Assembly: GCF_016920785.2 (NCBI RefSeq)
Contig: NW_024609835.1
Coordinates: 22,163,108-22,227,107 of the forward strand
Direction of reading: 5' to 3'
Length of the DNA: 64,000 nt
From: Ixodes scapularis
Taxonomy: Eukaryota > Arthropoda > Arachnida > Ixodida > Ixodidae
Part shown: piece by piece, positions 23,538 through 35,309 of the stretch
Position numbering within the stretch: position 1 is the first letter of the stretch
How the letters are laid out: each line of letters opens with the position of its first letter
Position numbers and translations under genes: made by a program
The notes under the pieces: model-generated
Databases searched by the model: none
Seen by the model: only the letters and a program-made list of their open reading frames with translations
Told to the model about the DNA's origin: nothing

Positions 23538-24164
23538 CAGTAGAAGACTTTTACAGTAATCATTACAAGTAATCTAACCACTTGTAATCAACATTTTAGA
23601 CAAAACACCGAGACTGGCAGGAAGGAAGGACAACACAACACGAAGTCTCAAACCTTCACAAGCTTGTTTGAGCCCTAATTTTTTGTTAGTTAATACTTGT
23701 AATCATTTACTTTCTGGAATGATTGTCTAATCATTCCATTACTTTTATTACAAAGTAATTACGAGAGTAATATGATTACGTTTGAAGTATTAAAATTACT
23801 TCTAACTGTTACTATTTTTCCGTCCACTTTCAAATGGCTCCCTTTGTTTGCACACGTTTTCTAACAAAAAATCCTTGAACCACATGTTTTCGCCAGGATC
23901 TATCAAATTCGATGGATATAGAAAATAAATGTTAAGTGGTTTGCTATTGGGTCATTCTCATCCAAAAATGGATAGTAAAAAGGCCCGTTTTCCAACCAGC
24001 AGAAAAATCTGCCAATCGAAAGTAATCAAAAGAAACGGTGACTTTTGCAAGTAACGGGCAATTGCTTTTCTTCTCAAAGAATCAGATAGTCTTAGTAAAT
24101 ATTTATAAAAGAAAGTAATTGTAATTGTAATCGATCACTTTTTCCAGTAACGTGGACACGACTG
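23538..24164. mobile_element. hAT-like short element with GTAAT-rich ends
   Basis: Ends carry many TGTAATCATTAC/AAGTAATTAC subterminal motifs in inverted arrangement. Termini are CAGTAGAAGACTTTTACAG (left) and, on the other strand, CAGTCGTGTCCACGTTAC. Flanks contain CACTGGTT (23527-23534) and CACTGGCT (24167-24174), a 7/8 match, but offset by a few bases from the CAGT ends, so the duplication is only possible. No transposase inside. Confidence 0.6.
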
Positions 24165-24479
24165 CACACTGGCTAGACGTTTCTTTCTTTTTCGAAACGC
24201 GGTTGCTCGCAAACGTGTTTGCATTAATCCACGTGAGAACACGACCCGAGAGAGGTATGGAAATGTCCATAAACGCGGCTTTACGAAACGAAAAAATAAA
24301 AGGAAAAGATGTAGAGGCGCGAGGCGTGCTGGGCACGCTCGTGAAGCAATAATCCACGGATGTCTCGATTAACCCGCAGCCCTGTTCAGTAAAGCTAGTG
24401 CCGCTTCCTGTGGCAGCCTAAACACGGGACAGCGTGATGAGCAACATCTTCGGTCAATGCTCCATTAAAAAGAAAATAT

Positions 24480-25330
24480 GAAAAAAAAAGCTACGCCCTC
24501 CCGGAAACCCTGCAGGCTACAGCAAACCAGCACGGACGGTTCCAGCTGCCGATACGGTTCCGGTGCGCAACCCCCCACAACCAAGAACCACCGCCACGAC
24601 GAACAACACAGCCACCACCCAAACCCACCCAACTCAGCCCTGCAAGGCAGGCTTCCCCGCCGAACGTGCACACTGCGCCCCCTCCCTGGCCCCAGCGTTG
24701 CCCGCTCTGACAGGGGGACACCTATCATTTTCCCATCGCGTAATACCCGGCCTTCCAGCATCCACGCAGCTGCCCCCGAGGGGGGACCCCACGCGGGCCA
24801 CCCAAGCGAACACCGTGACGTCACGCACAAGGCGGACCAATCGGGACGCGAGGTCTCCATCCGCGCGCCCCGTGCGCCACATTGGCCGGCCATCCATTTG
24901 GAACGGCGCTGGCTGCTGCTGGGCTGTGCCCCGCGATGACTTGCGAGATGCGCCGCTGCCGCCCGGCTCCGCGAAACGAGTACCTTTTTCCCCCGTCCTC
25001 ACGGCGGGGCTTTGTTGTTCGACGTGGGTGTCCGTGCCGTGATAGGCGCCTGCCCGCGTCGAGGGCCGAACGGAGTTTCGTTTTTGTCTTTTTCGGGCTC
25101 GCGTGTTGGGCCCGTCCGGACTTTGATGGCGCTCGCTGCCATCGAATATCCCCTCCCCAGCGCCCCTTTCTTTCGCGTGTAATAAGGGATGTGTTTCTCT
25201 CCGCGCTGTCCACCGATGGCAGCCCGCTGCCGGCTTCATCCTTTATTCAGCGATCGTCCGCCCGTAATTTGGTTTCGCGGCAGCGAGCCTCTCGCTCGCG
25301 TCTGCCGGGGTGGTGACCCTCGGCGGCGCC
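24480..25330. promoter_or_regulatory. GC- and CpG-rich block, possible CpG island
   Basis: Base composition changes abruptly from AT-rich to GC-rich with many CpG dinucleotides. Long frames on both strands (up to 201 codons on the minus strand, 24634-25239) are the expected by-product of low stop-codon density and have no recognisable domain. CCAAT occurs near 24836. This could be the promoter or first exon of a gene lying outside the window, or simply a GC-rich repeat. Confidence 0.35.
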
Positions 25331-27726
25331 CGCCGCGGGCTTAGTCTCAATGGGAGGAGGAGATATTGATGTCCATCGCTAACAGAGGGAGCTCTCGGCA
25401 GCGCCAGGTTCCGTGATAGTCGACACGAGCGAGCCAACGTGGCGGACACGGTGTGTATACCCCCGGGACCGCACGTTCAATTACTGGCATTATGTTAGGT
25501 GGTTCTACTATCTAACACTTGCACAACGGTTCCTGAAACGCGTCCCGACTGATGCGTTCACAGTCCTACCCCGCCCATGCATCGAAAGTGGTCTTGTAGT
25601 GGCAACCAACAGCGTCGCAGGAGCCCGTGTGTCAGGCTGTCCTATGTCGCAATCCTGGCGGCTGGTTGCAGAAATTATGTTGAAAGGGACGAGAGGATCG
25701 GAAGAGTGGCTGTCGCCGCATCGCCTGAATTCGCGTCTGTTTTGGACTTCATCAACCGTGATGCCGCAGATCCACCTGCAGCCGAACAGGTGTCTGCAGC
25801 ATTTACCTCTGCTGCTCTGCCACCGCCAGAATCGCCACAGGCACTTTTATGACGACATCGGGCAAACACTGGGGGACCACTTTTGAGGACGGGGTAAAGA
25901 AACCAGTTGGAAGCACACTCCGCTTACAAAAAAAAATTTCAGGTGGTCTGTATAAATCTCATCCACATTTTAACAACTCTTTCAACTTGCCATCCATTCA
26001 TGTCGTATTGAAAATTATCAATTGTCATTCCATTACTTTGTTTCAACGGAATTCTATAGAATACAGACAATAGAAAGGCTAAAAATTTTTTATTACCACG
26101 TCTCAGTAGACGTTTTGTCACCTAATGCCTCCTTGCTGAGGCTGTTTTTCGACTGTGTCAAATAATTATCTCCTCTTGCAATCCTTAATAGTTGGAAATG
26201 CAGTTCACCAACTTTTATAAGCAATATTTGGTACAAACTTTATGGGGAAAAATCACCGTCCTTGTAATCTTTTCATCTTCTGGGGTGGTTCTCGTTTAAA
26301 AGGTTGCCTTTCAAGTGTAGGGTATGTATAGCGGTAGATCAATCAACATAGCTGAATTACTATAGTGTTATGATTCTAGCGTGTATATTTGTCATGTCTA
26401 CGCATGTGCACACGCACGTAGGGCATGTTTCTATGAGTGTAAAGTAACAAACCTTAAAATTAATGTTCCGATCGTTTCTTAAAGGGGGGGGGGGGGTATA
26501 AACTGTACCAGTTTTATAAGAAAGGGGATATAAACGTTTCTAAAATCTCAAACTGCTTTCAATACAATTTTTATACAATTTATATCCATACTCTAAAAGG
26601 CTACGTTCAATGAATAAAAAAGAAGGTACATTTGTTTAGGATATACTACGTATACTACACCCTTGTATACATTCTAAGTATGAAGACTCTGCATTCCTTT
26701 ATTTGTTTAGACAAGACCATTAAAAAAGAGAGCGGTGTGGCGTCACAAATAATTGCTTGGATAGTCATCGAATGAAGATAGTCATCGAATGTAGACATTT
26801 TCAAAAAGAATAACATAGCCTCGATTGCAGAAATGCGTCCACCACCAACTGCCACTGGCGCTGCATGCCCGTTAAAACGCATTATCAAACACCTGTGGTT
26901 GTTTTCTTGTTTTCAAGTCATCTAAGGAAGAGCGATGGTTGGCGTTCCGAGTGCATTGCGGTGCAGTATAAACTCGTAAATTTTTTTATTGTAGCGCCTT
27001 CAGCAGTAGATTCTCGCACGGAAGTTTGCGGAATTAATCGATTACTGCATTTATCGCCGTATCATTTTTCAACACATTATCGGTCAAACGTGAATTCATC
27101 CACACAGTGGTTAAAGACATCATTTTTCAGGTCTTCCAACTCAAGAAAACATACGTTACCAAATATAATTTCTGTTTTGAGTCGGTAACGAGTATGTGAA
27201 ATTAGTCAAGGATCACGCAGCTATTTTTGAAGTCATGTTTGATCCATTATTAAAATAAAGATTTCAAGTAAATGACATATCAGAGCGTTAATTGCTTAAA
27301 TATTACTTAGCAGCTTGCACCCCGAAGTCAACAGCCGGTGTATAAATGTATTTGCAAACCAATAAACGAAATGGCGTCATTAAAAAGTACTTCTTATAAC
27401 TCGCCCAGCTTACACGATTCCCAAGAACTGGGTTCACCACAGGTATAATATCACGTGTATAATGTCGCAGTATTTTAACAATTCTATTCAATGCCACATT
27501 AGAACTACTAATCCAACAATTATTCGTCGAATGTTTTCCGATTAATGTATTAAACGCTCTCAAGCTCTGCACAGCCCAAGTGATATGTGCCTTATATGTT
27601 TACAGCGAAAGCAAACAAGACACATTCGGACGCGTTGCACTATTCGAAGCTCTGCACAAGGTCGAAACCCGCACGCATTGTTCATGCTAGTCCGTCGCAC
27701 CGTGTGCCAACGAAAACGTGACAGAA
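25331..27726. other. No secure gene; one Ala-rich open frame
   Basis: A plus-strand frame at 25577-25852 (91 codons) is rich in Ala, Pro and acidic residues and has a composition more protein-like than its neighbours, but no domain is recognised and an overlapping frame at 25413-25886 is also open. A 13-G run lies at 26484-26496. The rest is AT-rich with short frames only. Confidence 0.3.
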
Positions 27727-27839
27727 CCCAGGTAGCACTCCAGAGAAACGCCCAACTTGGGCAATGGTCTGGCAAACGTAAGGGCCTAACTTTAGGCCCA
27801 GTAAGGTTTTCTACAATGGCGTTCATCAGTGCCAAAGTA

Positions 27840-28450
27840 CGTTGCCTAACTATGACCCAAGTTTGCCGATACTAAAGCATGCCAAAGTTTGGCTCTTCTC
27901 TGGTCCGCCACAGGAGTGCCGAAGTGGTGCCATGCTTGAGCCATAACTGCCAGAGCAACGCCTAATTTGGGTATTTCGGACATGACAAACATTGGCTCTT
28001 TTCTGGTCCGCCATAGGAGTGCCGAACTAGTGCCATACTTGAGACATAATTGCCAGAGCAACGCCTAATTTGGGTATTTCGGACGTGCTGAAGTTTGGCT
28101 TTTCACTGATCCACCACAGAAGTGCCAAAATAAGTGTCATACTGGAGCCATAACTGCCAAAGCTATGTCTAATTCTGGTGTTTCGCACATGTCAAAGTTT
28201 GGCTTTTCTCTGGTCCGCCACAAGAATGCCGAAGTAAGTGCCATTCTGGAGCCATAACTGCTAAAGCAACGCCACATTTGGGTATTTCATATAAGGAAAA
28301 GTTTGGCTTTTCTCTGGTCCACCACAGTTGTGCCAAATTAAGTGTAACACTTGAGCCATAACGGCCGAAATAAATCCTAATTTGAGAATTCGGAGCATGC
28401 CGAAGTTTGGCTGTTCCCTGGCTAGCCACTGGAGTGCCAAAGAAGTGTCA
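27840..28450. repeat. Tandem array, about 104-bp unit, about 6 copies
   Basis: The motif GGCTYTTCTCTGGTCCGCCA recurs at 27891, 27994, 28097, 28201, 28305 and (diverged) 28409, spacings of 103-104 bp. Units share GCCATAACTGCCARAGCAA and AATTTGGGTATTTCG. The units are diverged, so the array is old. Confidence 0.85.
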
Positions 28451-29018
28451 AAAGTGCCAAAGAAAACCTAGGGACCAGCCGATTTTTGAAATTTTTTTGG
28501 TCTGCCACAGAAGTACTCTTTCACGCGCTCCAGGATAAATTTAAATTAAATAAGTGTTGGAAACAAGATGGACAGAACTCACCATTTGTGTTTCCAAGCA
28601 GCACGGTGATACTTGGTAGTGTAGTGCCAGTACCGGCTGAAAGTCGGTTCCCATATATCGCTCAAATGTCTAGTTTTGCACCAGTATTTTATATCCGGCA
28701 GGTATTGCCGTACAGTCTTTTTGCCCCAGTGTCGTGTTTGCGCAATATCGCGCGAATACTGTACGATGCGTCTGCTCCGTACTGGCCGGACGTCGTACAA
28801 GTCTCTGTTGTCTAGGACGTTGCATATCATTTGTCCCTTATCAATAACATACAAGGACGATCGAAATTTTTTTAAACGCTCCCAGAAGTTTATTAAATCA
28901 CTATCATTACACACAACTTATTCTCGACATATTTACAAAGGTCATACCTCTTTGTAAAATGAAAAGCAAATTATAAAATATGAATAACACTGATTTTATG
29001 CCAAGAAAAACGCATAAA

Positions 29019-29520
29019 TTAAAACACCAAAAAACCTTGAAACATTGAGAGGAAAGCAGAACTACTATCAGAAGCATGCTTGCAGGTGTACTTACTAATA
29101 AAAGCGATATCATGCAATTCTTGATAGATGCATAATCCGACTCGGGCAGCCCAAAAACATAGTCGAGAAAGAAGGTTGCGCACATTAAATTGGCGTCTTG
29201 TTGTCGGCGAAACGCATTTTTTGTCAAAGCGTGTCCAACAAACACAGCACAATAATTCCACGGACTCCGGCGAAAAAAAAAATGGTCATTACGGAAAAAT
29301 TGGCGTGGACGTATTCCGGCCGTTTACAACCAAAAAGCGCGGCCGCGTCTGCAAAGCACGAAAACCACAGAACACTGAACAGCGCATTTCGGAAACCGGA
29401 CCTACGTGCCCGCCTATTTCTATAACTTGGTAAACGGCGCAAACAACAGCCTCAGAGATCCCATCAGCGCGACAAAGAGAATCACGTGACAAATTTTCGT
29501 CCAGGCGTTTTTATACTACG
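29019..29520 (-). promoter_or_regulatory. Candidate minus-strand promoter and first exon
   Basis: Reading the minus strand: a TATAAAAACGCC box (plus-strand 29503-29514), a palindromic TCACGTGA (29484-29491), a GC-rich transcribed-looking stretch, then two overlapping open frames (29224-29442 and 28907-29245), and a perfect splice donor GTAAGT at about 29092-29097 after ATCGCTTTTATTA. The frame ending there encodes FFLDYVFGLPESDYASIKN, which I do not recognise. Either a host exon or the start of a transposase gene inside the 27.7-31.0 kb element is possible. Confidence 0.25.
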
Positions 29521-29869
29521 CGTCCTCTAGAGCGAGGTAACGCGTTTTGCTCCACCCTTCTGATTTGCTTAATGCAGCCGTCGCGCTCGCCTAGAGCCAC
29601 AAGAATACACGAACGCAGGTGGGGAGGCTTAGCAAAAGGCGAGGTCAAAGGGGCACGAACAATGTAGCTAATTAAAAATTAGGAAGAGTTAGACAGAGAG
29701 GACGGACAGGACAAACATCTTGTCTAACTCTTTCGTATTTTGAATCACCAACGCGCACAATCCAAGTTTAATGTAACTAAGCTCCCTCTGCAATTTTGAC
29801 TGAAAGTGAAGACATTCCACACCTCGTACTCGAGGCTTGGAATGTCACCTTTGGTTAGGGGGGGAGGCC

Positions 29870-29886
29870 GGGGGGGGGGGGGGGGG
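29870..29886. repeat. Poly-G tract (about 17 G)
   Basis: Long G run preceded by GGGGGGGAGGCC; one of eleven long G/C runs in the window. Confidence 0.85.
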
Positions 29887-30434
29887 CGAGGAGTGAAAGA
29901 CTGTGAGGGAATAGAGTGTCTGGGTTGATGCTGTCAAATGCTTCAAATTAACTTTAAAAAAAAAATCGTCCCCGCCAGGATTCTCTTTTAGTTCCCCCGA
30001 GTGTGAACCGGGCGCGATACCACAGAGCCACTGCCGCTCCCGCTTTTTGTTATCGCCAGGACTTGACAGTGCTCAACCGCAATGCAAAACACGCACAGGG
30101 CTACGCTCGCTTTTGCAATTCGCCGCCTAATAAAGATATCTGTTGAGGAGACGAGCGCACATCAGTCTCGCGCAGCGCTTGCCCAACGGCAGCAGTTTCT
30201 GCAACGTCCAACCATTCTCATTGCGTGACCCGATATTGGCATGTGTGCCTACGCGCGTACACAACAATCTGGCGAAATCTGCGTTTGCAAAGTCTGATCT
30301 AGCCGTGGCAAAACATTCAGCGCACCTTTTGCCTGGAGAAATCAAGAGACACCAAAAATGAAGTCGAAATTTGTGAGCAAAATAAAACTTGTTCTATTTA
30401 ACTAAGCTGCAGACCACCCGTATACATCCAATGC

Positions 30435-30880
30435 CTTATCTGCCGAACTGCAAGGCAGTAAGCCTAGTTCTGGCACTTCTTTGGCGACTTTCGCCCGTAG
30501 CTCCCAGATGATAACCGAACTATTAGGAAGCGAAGCCTAACTTTGCAACTTGTTTGGCGATCTGGACCCAAAGGTGGCAGACGTCAGCCAAACTACAAGG
30601 CAGTAAGCCTAACTCTGGCACATTTGTGGCGATTTTGTCCCGAAGGTGCCAGATGACAGCCGGACTATCAAAAAGTGAAGCCTAACTTTGGCATTTATTG
30701 TTTGGCGATGTTGATCCAAAAATGCCAAATATCACCCGAAATACCGGGCAGTAAGCCCAACTCCGGCATTTGTTAGGCGATTTAGCCCAAAGACGCCCGA
30801 TGAAAGCCGAACTACCAGGCAGTGAAGCTTAAGTTTGTCACTTGTTTGGCAAATTAGAGCCAAAATACTCAGACTCTTGC
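30435..30880. repeat. Tandem array, about 73-bp unit, about 6 copies
   Basis: The motif AGCCTAACTYTGGCA recurs at 30461, 30534, 30606, 30679, 30754 (diverged) and 30826 (diverged), spacings of 72-75 bp. Units also share TTTGGCGATTT and GCCGAACTAC. Unrelated in sequence to the 104-bp array at 27840. Confidence 0.82.
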
Positions 30881-30984
30881 CAAGGAAGGTCAGGTTTGGC
30901 TCTACTTCGGCTTCTTCGGGCTTTTCAATCCCTAAACTCCCACACGAAAGCCAAATTTTGGCCCATAACTCCGTGATACCTGGG

Positions 30985-31657
30985 AAGGGTCCATGACATG
31001 ACAATAGTCAGTAGCTTCGGCTTTGGAAGGAGATACAAAAAGGGGTCGTTTCTCGTTTGCGATTCATGAAGCCCACTGAAGCCTTTATTAACTTGCACGT
31101 ATATGCACTAAGTGTGTGCTGATACACGCAAGGATGTTTACTTTTTACTTTGAATTTCACTCCCTGTACTGATTCTACTCCCCACATTCTCAGCAGCCAA
31201 TCTGCACTCAGTGTAAAAAAAAAAATGCCCTTCACTCCGAATTTTTTTGTTTTTTTCAGCCGCGGAATTAGTTGTTTTTGACGCTTTTGCGCGCGCGGAG
31301 ACGGGCTACATTGTCACACTGCAGAATACCGTAAAAAAAAAAAAAAAAGAAACTAAAAACATTACCTTTAATATTTTGGAAAAGGCAACGAACGTTTATA
31401 TGCGAAAACATACGAGGCCGACTCGACAGCATGCATTGAGCTGTAGTGTCGGGCTTCGCTTTATGTATCATACATGTTGGCGGTTCACAGACACTCAAAT
31501 TATCATGTACCTTGCAAATCACAAATAACACTTCTTAGTTGGCTGGAGCAGAACAAACAGCACCCTAGACATCAATTATTCTGCAACATCGAATAAGTTC
31601 AGTCAATGATGAAGGCGTAACGGTTGATAGTGGAGCTTGTTGGTACATACTTGTATA
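30985..31657. other. No gene recognised
   Basis: Contains an A run (31333-31348) and overlapping 75-93 codon frames on both strands with no recognisable domain. Confidence 0.4.
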
Positions 31658-31767
31658 TATATTTTTGACAGCTTGAACCAGGGGAAGATATAGAGAAATT
31701 GAGACAGGAGAGAATAGACAGCTGACTACCAACGATTATTTAGTGGGAACTTCTTTTTCCTTGCGTG
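31658..31767 (+). repeat. Left 110-bp inverted repeat
   Basis: Pairs with 32682-32791. Starts TATATTTTTGACAGCTTGAA and ends in CCTTGCGTG. One clear difference from the partner is TAC against TGC after CAGCTGAC. Confidence 0.88.
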
Positions 31768-31906
31768 GGAACTTCTTTTTCCTTGGTTTCTGCCGTTTAC
31801 CTCTGGCCACTCAAGAACTATTAAGAGAGGTATCGCCAGCACGGCGTTAGTTTCTGCCTTAAACAAATCATGTAAACACCAGATAGGGCAGAGCTTTGAA
31901 AAACAG

Positions 31907-32551
31907 ATGTCACGATTACGGAATTCGGGATACCCAACAAGTATCTTGGTACCCGTTTGTGAGACCATCTGCAGAAACTTGAAGAGTGCAAAGTCGGGCA
32001 AAAAATTGAACGAGGAAACCCGAAGGAAGATCGCTGTGCTACCATACGTTCACGGGATTACGCACAAATTGAAAAAGATCGCCGCGAGGAATGAGATCCA
32101 AGTAGTATGCTCCGTGCCTAACAAAGCGTACTCCATGTGCAGACGAGTTAACAACAGAACAGGCAAAGAAAAAACGTGCGACATTGCCCACAGAACACAA
32201 TATGTACCATGCATGACAGGAGTGGTTTACAACATTCCCCTTTCATGCGGGAAGTGCTACATCGGCCAGACGGGCCGATGCATTAACGACAGAGCCCGCG
32301 AGCACGCAGCATCCCTTAAAGGAACGTCGGCAGGGCATCTTGCAGCTCATTGCAGGACTTGCCACTGCAGTGCAGCGTTCAAGGACATAACCATCCTAGC
32401 CAGTAATAACAATACTCATGCGCGCGAGATGCTCGAGGCGCTTGCTATCGAAGAACAAGCGAGTGGGTGCGTCAGCACCCCGTCCATCACTATTCACAAA
32501 AAGGAGAGACAATATCTACGGTGCGTCACGGTCCAGAAAATGGCAGTATGA
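31907..32551 (+). CDS. GIY-YIG endonuclease domain of a Penelope-like element
   Basis: A 214-codon open frame, the longest uninterrupted transposon frame here apart from the Gypsy RT. It encodes the C-terminal part of a Penelope-like polyprotein: a linker with SRLRNSGYP (residues 2-10) and PYVHGITHKLKKIA (46-59), a Cys/His segment (C78, C91, H95, C102) typical of this family, then the nuclease core GVVYNIPLSCGKCYIGQTGR (105-124, with Y108 and Y118 as the GIY-YIG tyrosines and the conserved Arg at 124), REH (131-133), and a late Glu (E177) that fits the metal-binding residue, followed by CVSTPSI (188-194). The nuclease nicks target DNA to prime insertion. The upstream RT is missing, so the ATG is simply the first in the frame and may not be a real start. 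Its catalytic residues look intact, but alone it could not transpose. Confidence 0.85.
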   Translation: MSRLRNSGYPTSILVPVCETICRNLKSAKSGKKLNEETRRKIAVLPYVHGITHKLKKIAARNEIQVVCSVPNKAYSMCRRVNNRTGKEKTCDIAHRTQYVPCMTGVVYNIPLSCGKCYIGQTGRCINDRAREHAASLKGTSAGHLAAHCRTCHCSAAFKDITILASNNNTHAREMLEALAIEEQASGCVSTPSITIHKKERQYLRCVTVQKMAV

Positions 32552-32681
32552 GCTTGTGGCGGGTGAATTTAAAATATTAGTTTAGGTTTAGGTAATGTGA
32601 AAATTTTGTAAACATACACATGCATTATTATATTAGTATAATAGGTTTTAATATGTAATAATTTTTGTTGGTGTCTGAAAA

Positions 32682-32791
32682 CACGCAAGGAAAAAGAAGT
32701 TCCCACTAAATAATCGTTGGCAGTCAGCTGTCTATTCTCTCCTGTCTCAATTTCTCTATATCTTCCCCTGGTTCAAGCTGTCAAAAATATA
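32682..32791 (-). repeat. Right 110-bp inverted repeat
   Basis: Reverse complement of 31658-31767. It begins CACGCAAGGAAAAAGAAG and lies about 130 bp after the stop of the endonuclease frame. Confidence 0.88.
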
Positions 32792-34914
32792 GATGAAGGC
32801 GATCTGGAACATGATGTGTTTGTAATGCACTTTCTCTGTCGGAAATGGTTGCAGCATTTTTTCGACTTGGACGGCCTAAGCGCCTACCCGTGATATTCCA
32901 CGTGAATCTCGTCGACCAAGCTGATTAAAGACAGACCAATGATCAGTGTCCCACTGGCGTCTCGGTGCATAAAAATTCATTTCGAGACTTAATTCGGACA
33001 ATGCAGAACCAATAAGCGCACAATTATCGATGGAGAAAGCATGGAAGAATTCTTTAATTTATTCTATTCTACATCTCGTTGCCTTTAAATTTCACGTACA
33101 AAGTTACAATAATATGTCATGTGCGAAACCGCAACTATGCTTATTTCCAGCAGACACCAAATTATTTATCCTTTGCGCAAAGATGAACGAATCATTATCA
33201 CACAATTCCGCGATTGTGGGGCCAGAAACAACGGTGTACAGCTATATCCTTCAGAGTTTCATATGTTCAAACTTTAAAAGACGATAGGCTGATCACTGCC
33301 ATTCAATTTTGAACCCGTAAAGAACGTGGTGACAAAGTGGCGGTCGACCAAACTATACGTCCGTAAATTTATATTCCGTGTTGCATTTCATTCTCGTCAT
33401 TTCGAGCAATGTTTTGTCCTCCTCATATTACACGGGCGTCCCGAGGAACCGAAGGAATAAAGGCGGGCTTCGATTTTATCCGGATCGGTCCATCAATCTA
33501 AGTGTCCAGGCGGGTGCCATGAAACGAGCTAATCAAAATAAATAAAATCGACACGTTGAGGAAAACGCGACACTGTATGTCACCCGGCGGCCACGTAATG
33601 GATCATGCTTCGTTTCGGAATGCCTGAGCGTTCCGCCCCTTCGTCGCGTGAGTCTCCCATCAATCGACGACTCACGTCCACTCCGAGCGGCGATAGAAAC
33701 AGGACAGAACTCACGCACACGTAAAAGTGTAAATAAAAGGTTCCGTAGTGTTTCGTCGTCACTCCATCATGGTGGCATGCAGCTGATTCAGTGTCCCATG
33801 TCCCGGACGTGAGTCCAGGCGTCGGTGACTCCCCGCTTTTTCTGGCCTATTCTAATTGTCGTTCGAGTTCGGAAAGTTCAGCTAGAGTGAATGCAGCACA
33901 GTGCACCATACCAACTTTGAATTACGCTAACGTTGAACTCCTTTATTTATGTACCAGCAGTTGGATTTAAAGACATAATCAATTAATTCTTGAATCAATG
34001 ATTTGTATTCGAGGCGCATTGTAATAAATTGAAAGGATGACAATCATTGATCATAAAAATCAAAACAAAAATTCATATCAACAAAATCTGAGGTTAAGCA
34101 AGTAGTTAAACAATGCTAAAAACGGCACGCAATAAATAAATCAAGAAATATAATTTCAACGATGGCGAAGTATTATTACGTAATTCAAAAGTGGAGAAAC
34201 GCTCATTTGTTCATGCGCTTGCTCTTTGTATATTTACGTGCTCACTACTTGCTATTTGCTTATCTACTTGCTATTTGCGCATTTCAGTTATAAGCAAATC
34301 AGATATTAAAGCGGGAAAGTCGAGCTATAGAGTGTACTAAATAACGATAGTGTTAATATAATCAAGGTTTCACTAACTAATGATTATCATTGTTCTGAAG
34401 TACTCTTCTTTTAGTCTCTAGTCCTAACCCTCCTAATCTGTAACGCTTCAGCCCTGAGCATATAACTCAATGTTAAATAAATACATATATATGTATAAAT
34501 GTCAATATAGACAGTGCACTGAGTAAACAGTTTGAACCCTCTGTACAAATCGAGGACGAAAACGCCACCCCCTCTTTTCCACACGAGCTGCTGTACAGTT
34601 AGTTATTCCATAACTGGCGGCATGGAGAACCTGATTATATTTCTGCACGCCACTCCCTTGTCTTGACATAACGTCATTACTAGAGTTTCCAGGGAAGCGT
34701 CCACTACCGCGTGGCCATTGACTGTAAATCTTTTTTCTTGTTTGTTTTTTGATGACCCCGTTCTAGCACGTACATCTATTAAACTTCGCGCGACCGTGAT
34801 ATTGCTTTCGTAAATGAGGCGTTCGCGAGAACATGCCCGTCGTGTCGCGTAGGTGTGGCCGTGTTCTCGTAGAAAAAAAGGAATGTAACTTGGAGGAAAA
34901 AAATATCTTATATA
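32792..34914. other. No gene recognised
   Basis: Over 2 kb of AT-rich sequence. Frames at 33030-33287 (85 codons) and 34603-35013 minus (136 codons, the latter reading through the TG/TA-rich tract into Thr/Tyr/Arg repeats) have no domain. I see no RNA gene or element ends. Confidence 0.4.
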
Positions 34915-34998
34915 GTATACATATATGTCACATATGTATGTACGTGTGTATGTGTGCGCGAGTGCGTGTGTGTCCGTGCGCGTGCGAGTGCGTGCTGT
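34915..34998. repeat. TA/TG/CG alternating purine-pyrimidine tract
   Basis: About 80 bp of imperfect ATATGTCACATATGTATGTACGTGTGTATGTGTGCGCGAG-like alternation, shown here as short units only: ATATGT, GTACGTGTGT and GTGCGTGTGTGT. Prone to Z-DNA and length change. Confidence 0.65.
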
Positions 34999-35309
34999 AC
35001 CCTTTATTAGCAATCGAAGTTTATTCTCGGCGCTAGATAGATGTAATGGAGACAGCGAAAATTAGTGTGGAGTACTCAATACATCGGCGTGACGTCCTCG
35101 CACCTTGCCAAAAAAACAAACAAATTCGGTGATTCGAAATGTATGCTGCAGAAGGAATATGTGCTCCGCAGAAAGATCGCCACAATGGTCTCTGTTGTGA
35201 CGTCAGTGCAAGTCATGTATATCTGCGCACATTAGACAGGCAGGTACGGCTGACGTCAGCTAAGATATTAACGCTCGAAAGTTTCAGAATAGCGTCCCAC
35301 CGCCGTAAA

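Larger units (their letters stand above)
27727..30984. mobile_element. Possible large DNA transposon with tandem arrays at both ends
   Basis: The left end reads CCCAGGTAGCACTCCAG, and the right end on the opposite strand reads CCCAGGTATCACGGAG. Each is followed by gccaa/ttggc-rich sequence and then a tandem array: about 104-bp units on the left (27840-28450), about 73-bp units on the right (30435-30880). No target duplication is visible (AA only). The 2-kb centre contains a candidate minus-strand promoter and exon (29019-29520) but no transposase I can recognise. The pairing of the two ends is inference. Confidence 0.38.
31658..32791 (+). mobile_element. Penelope-like element flanked by 110-bp inverted repeats
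   Basis: Inverted repeats at 31658-31767 and 32682-32791 match at all but about one or two of 110 positions. The left copy is followed by a 22-bp direct duplication of GTGGGAACTTCTTTTTCCTTG. Between them lies an open GIY-YIG endonuclease frame but no RT palm, so this is a truncated or rearranged Penelope-like element. Terminal repeats in inverted orientation are known for this class. The near-identity of the arms suggests recent insertion or gene conversion. Confidence 0.82.

Noticed and set aside
24634..25239. 201-codon minus-strand frame in the CpG-rich block
   Set aside because: Other frames are open on both strands because of GC content; Arg/Gly/Ala-rich text with no domain.
27840..30880. 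CRISPR-like arrays
   Set aside because: The repeats are contiguous diverged tandem units without unique spacers, in a eukaryotic context.
34603..35013. 136-codon minus-strand frame
   Set aside because: Half of it is the TG/TA alternating tract; no domain.
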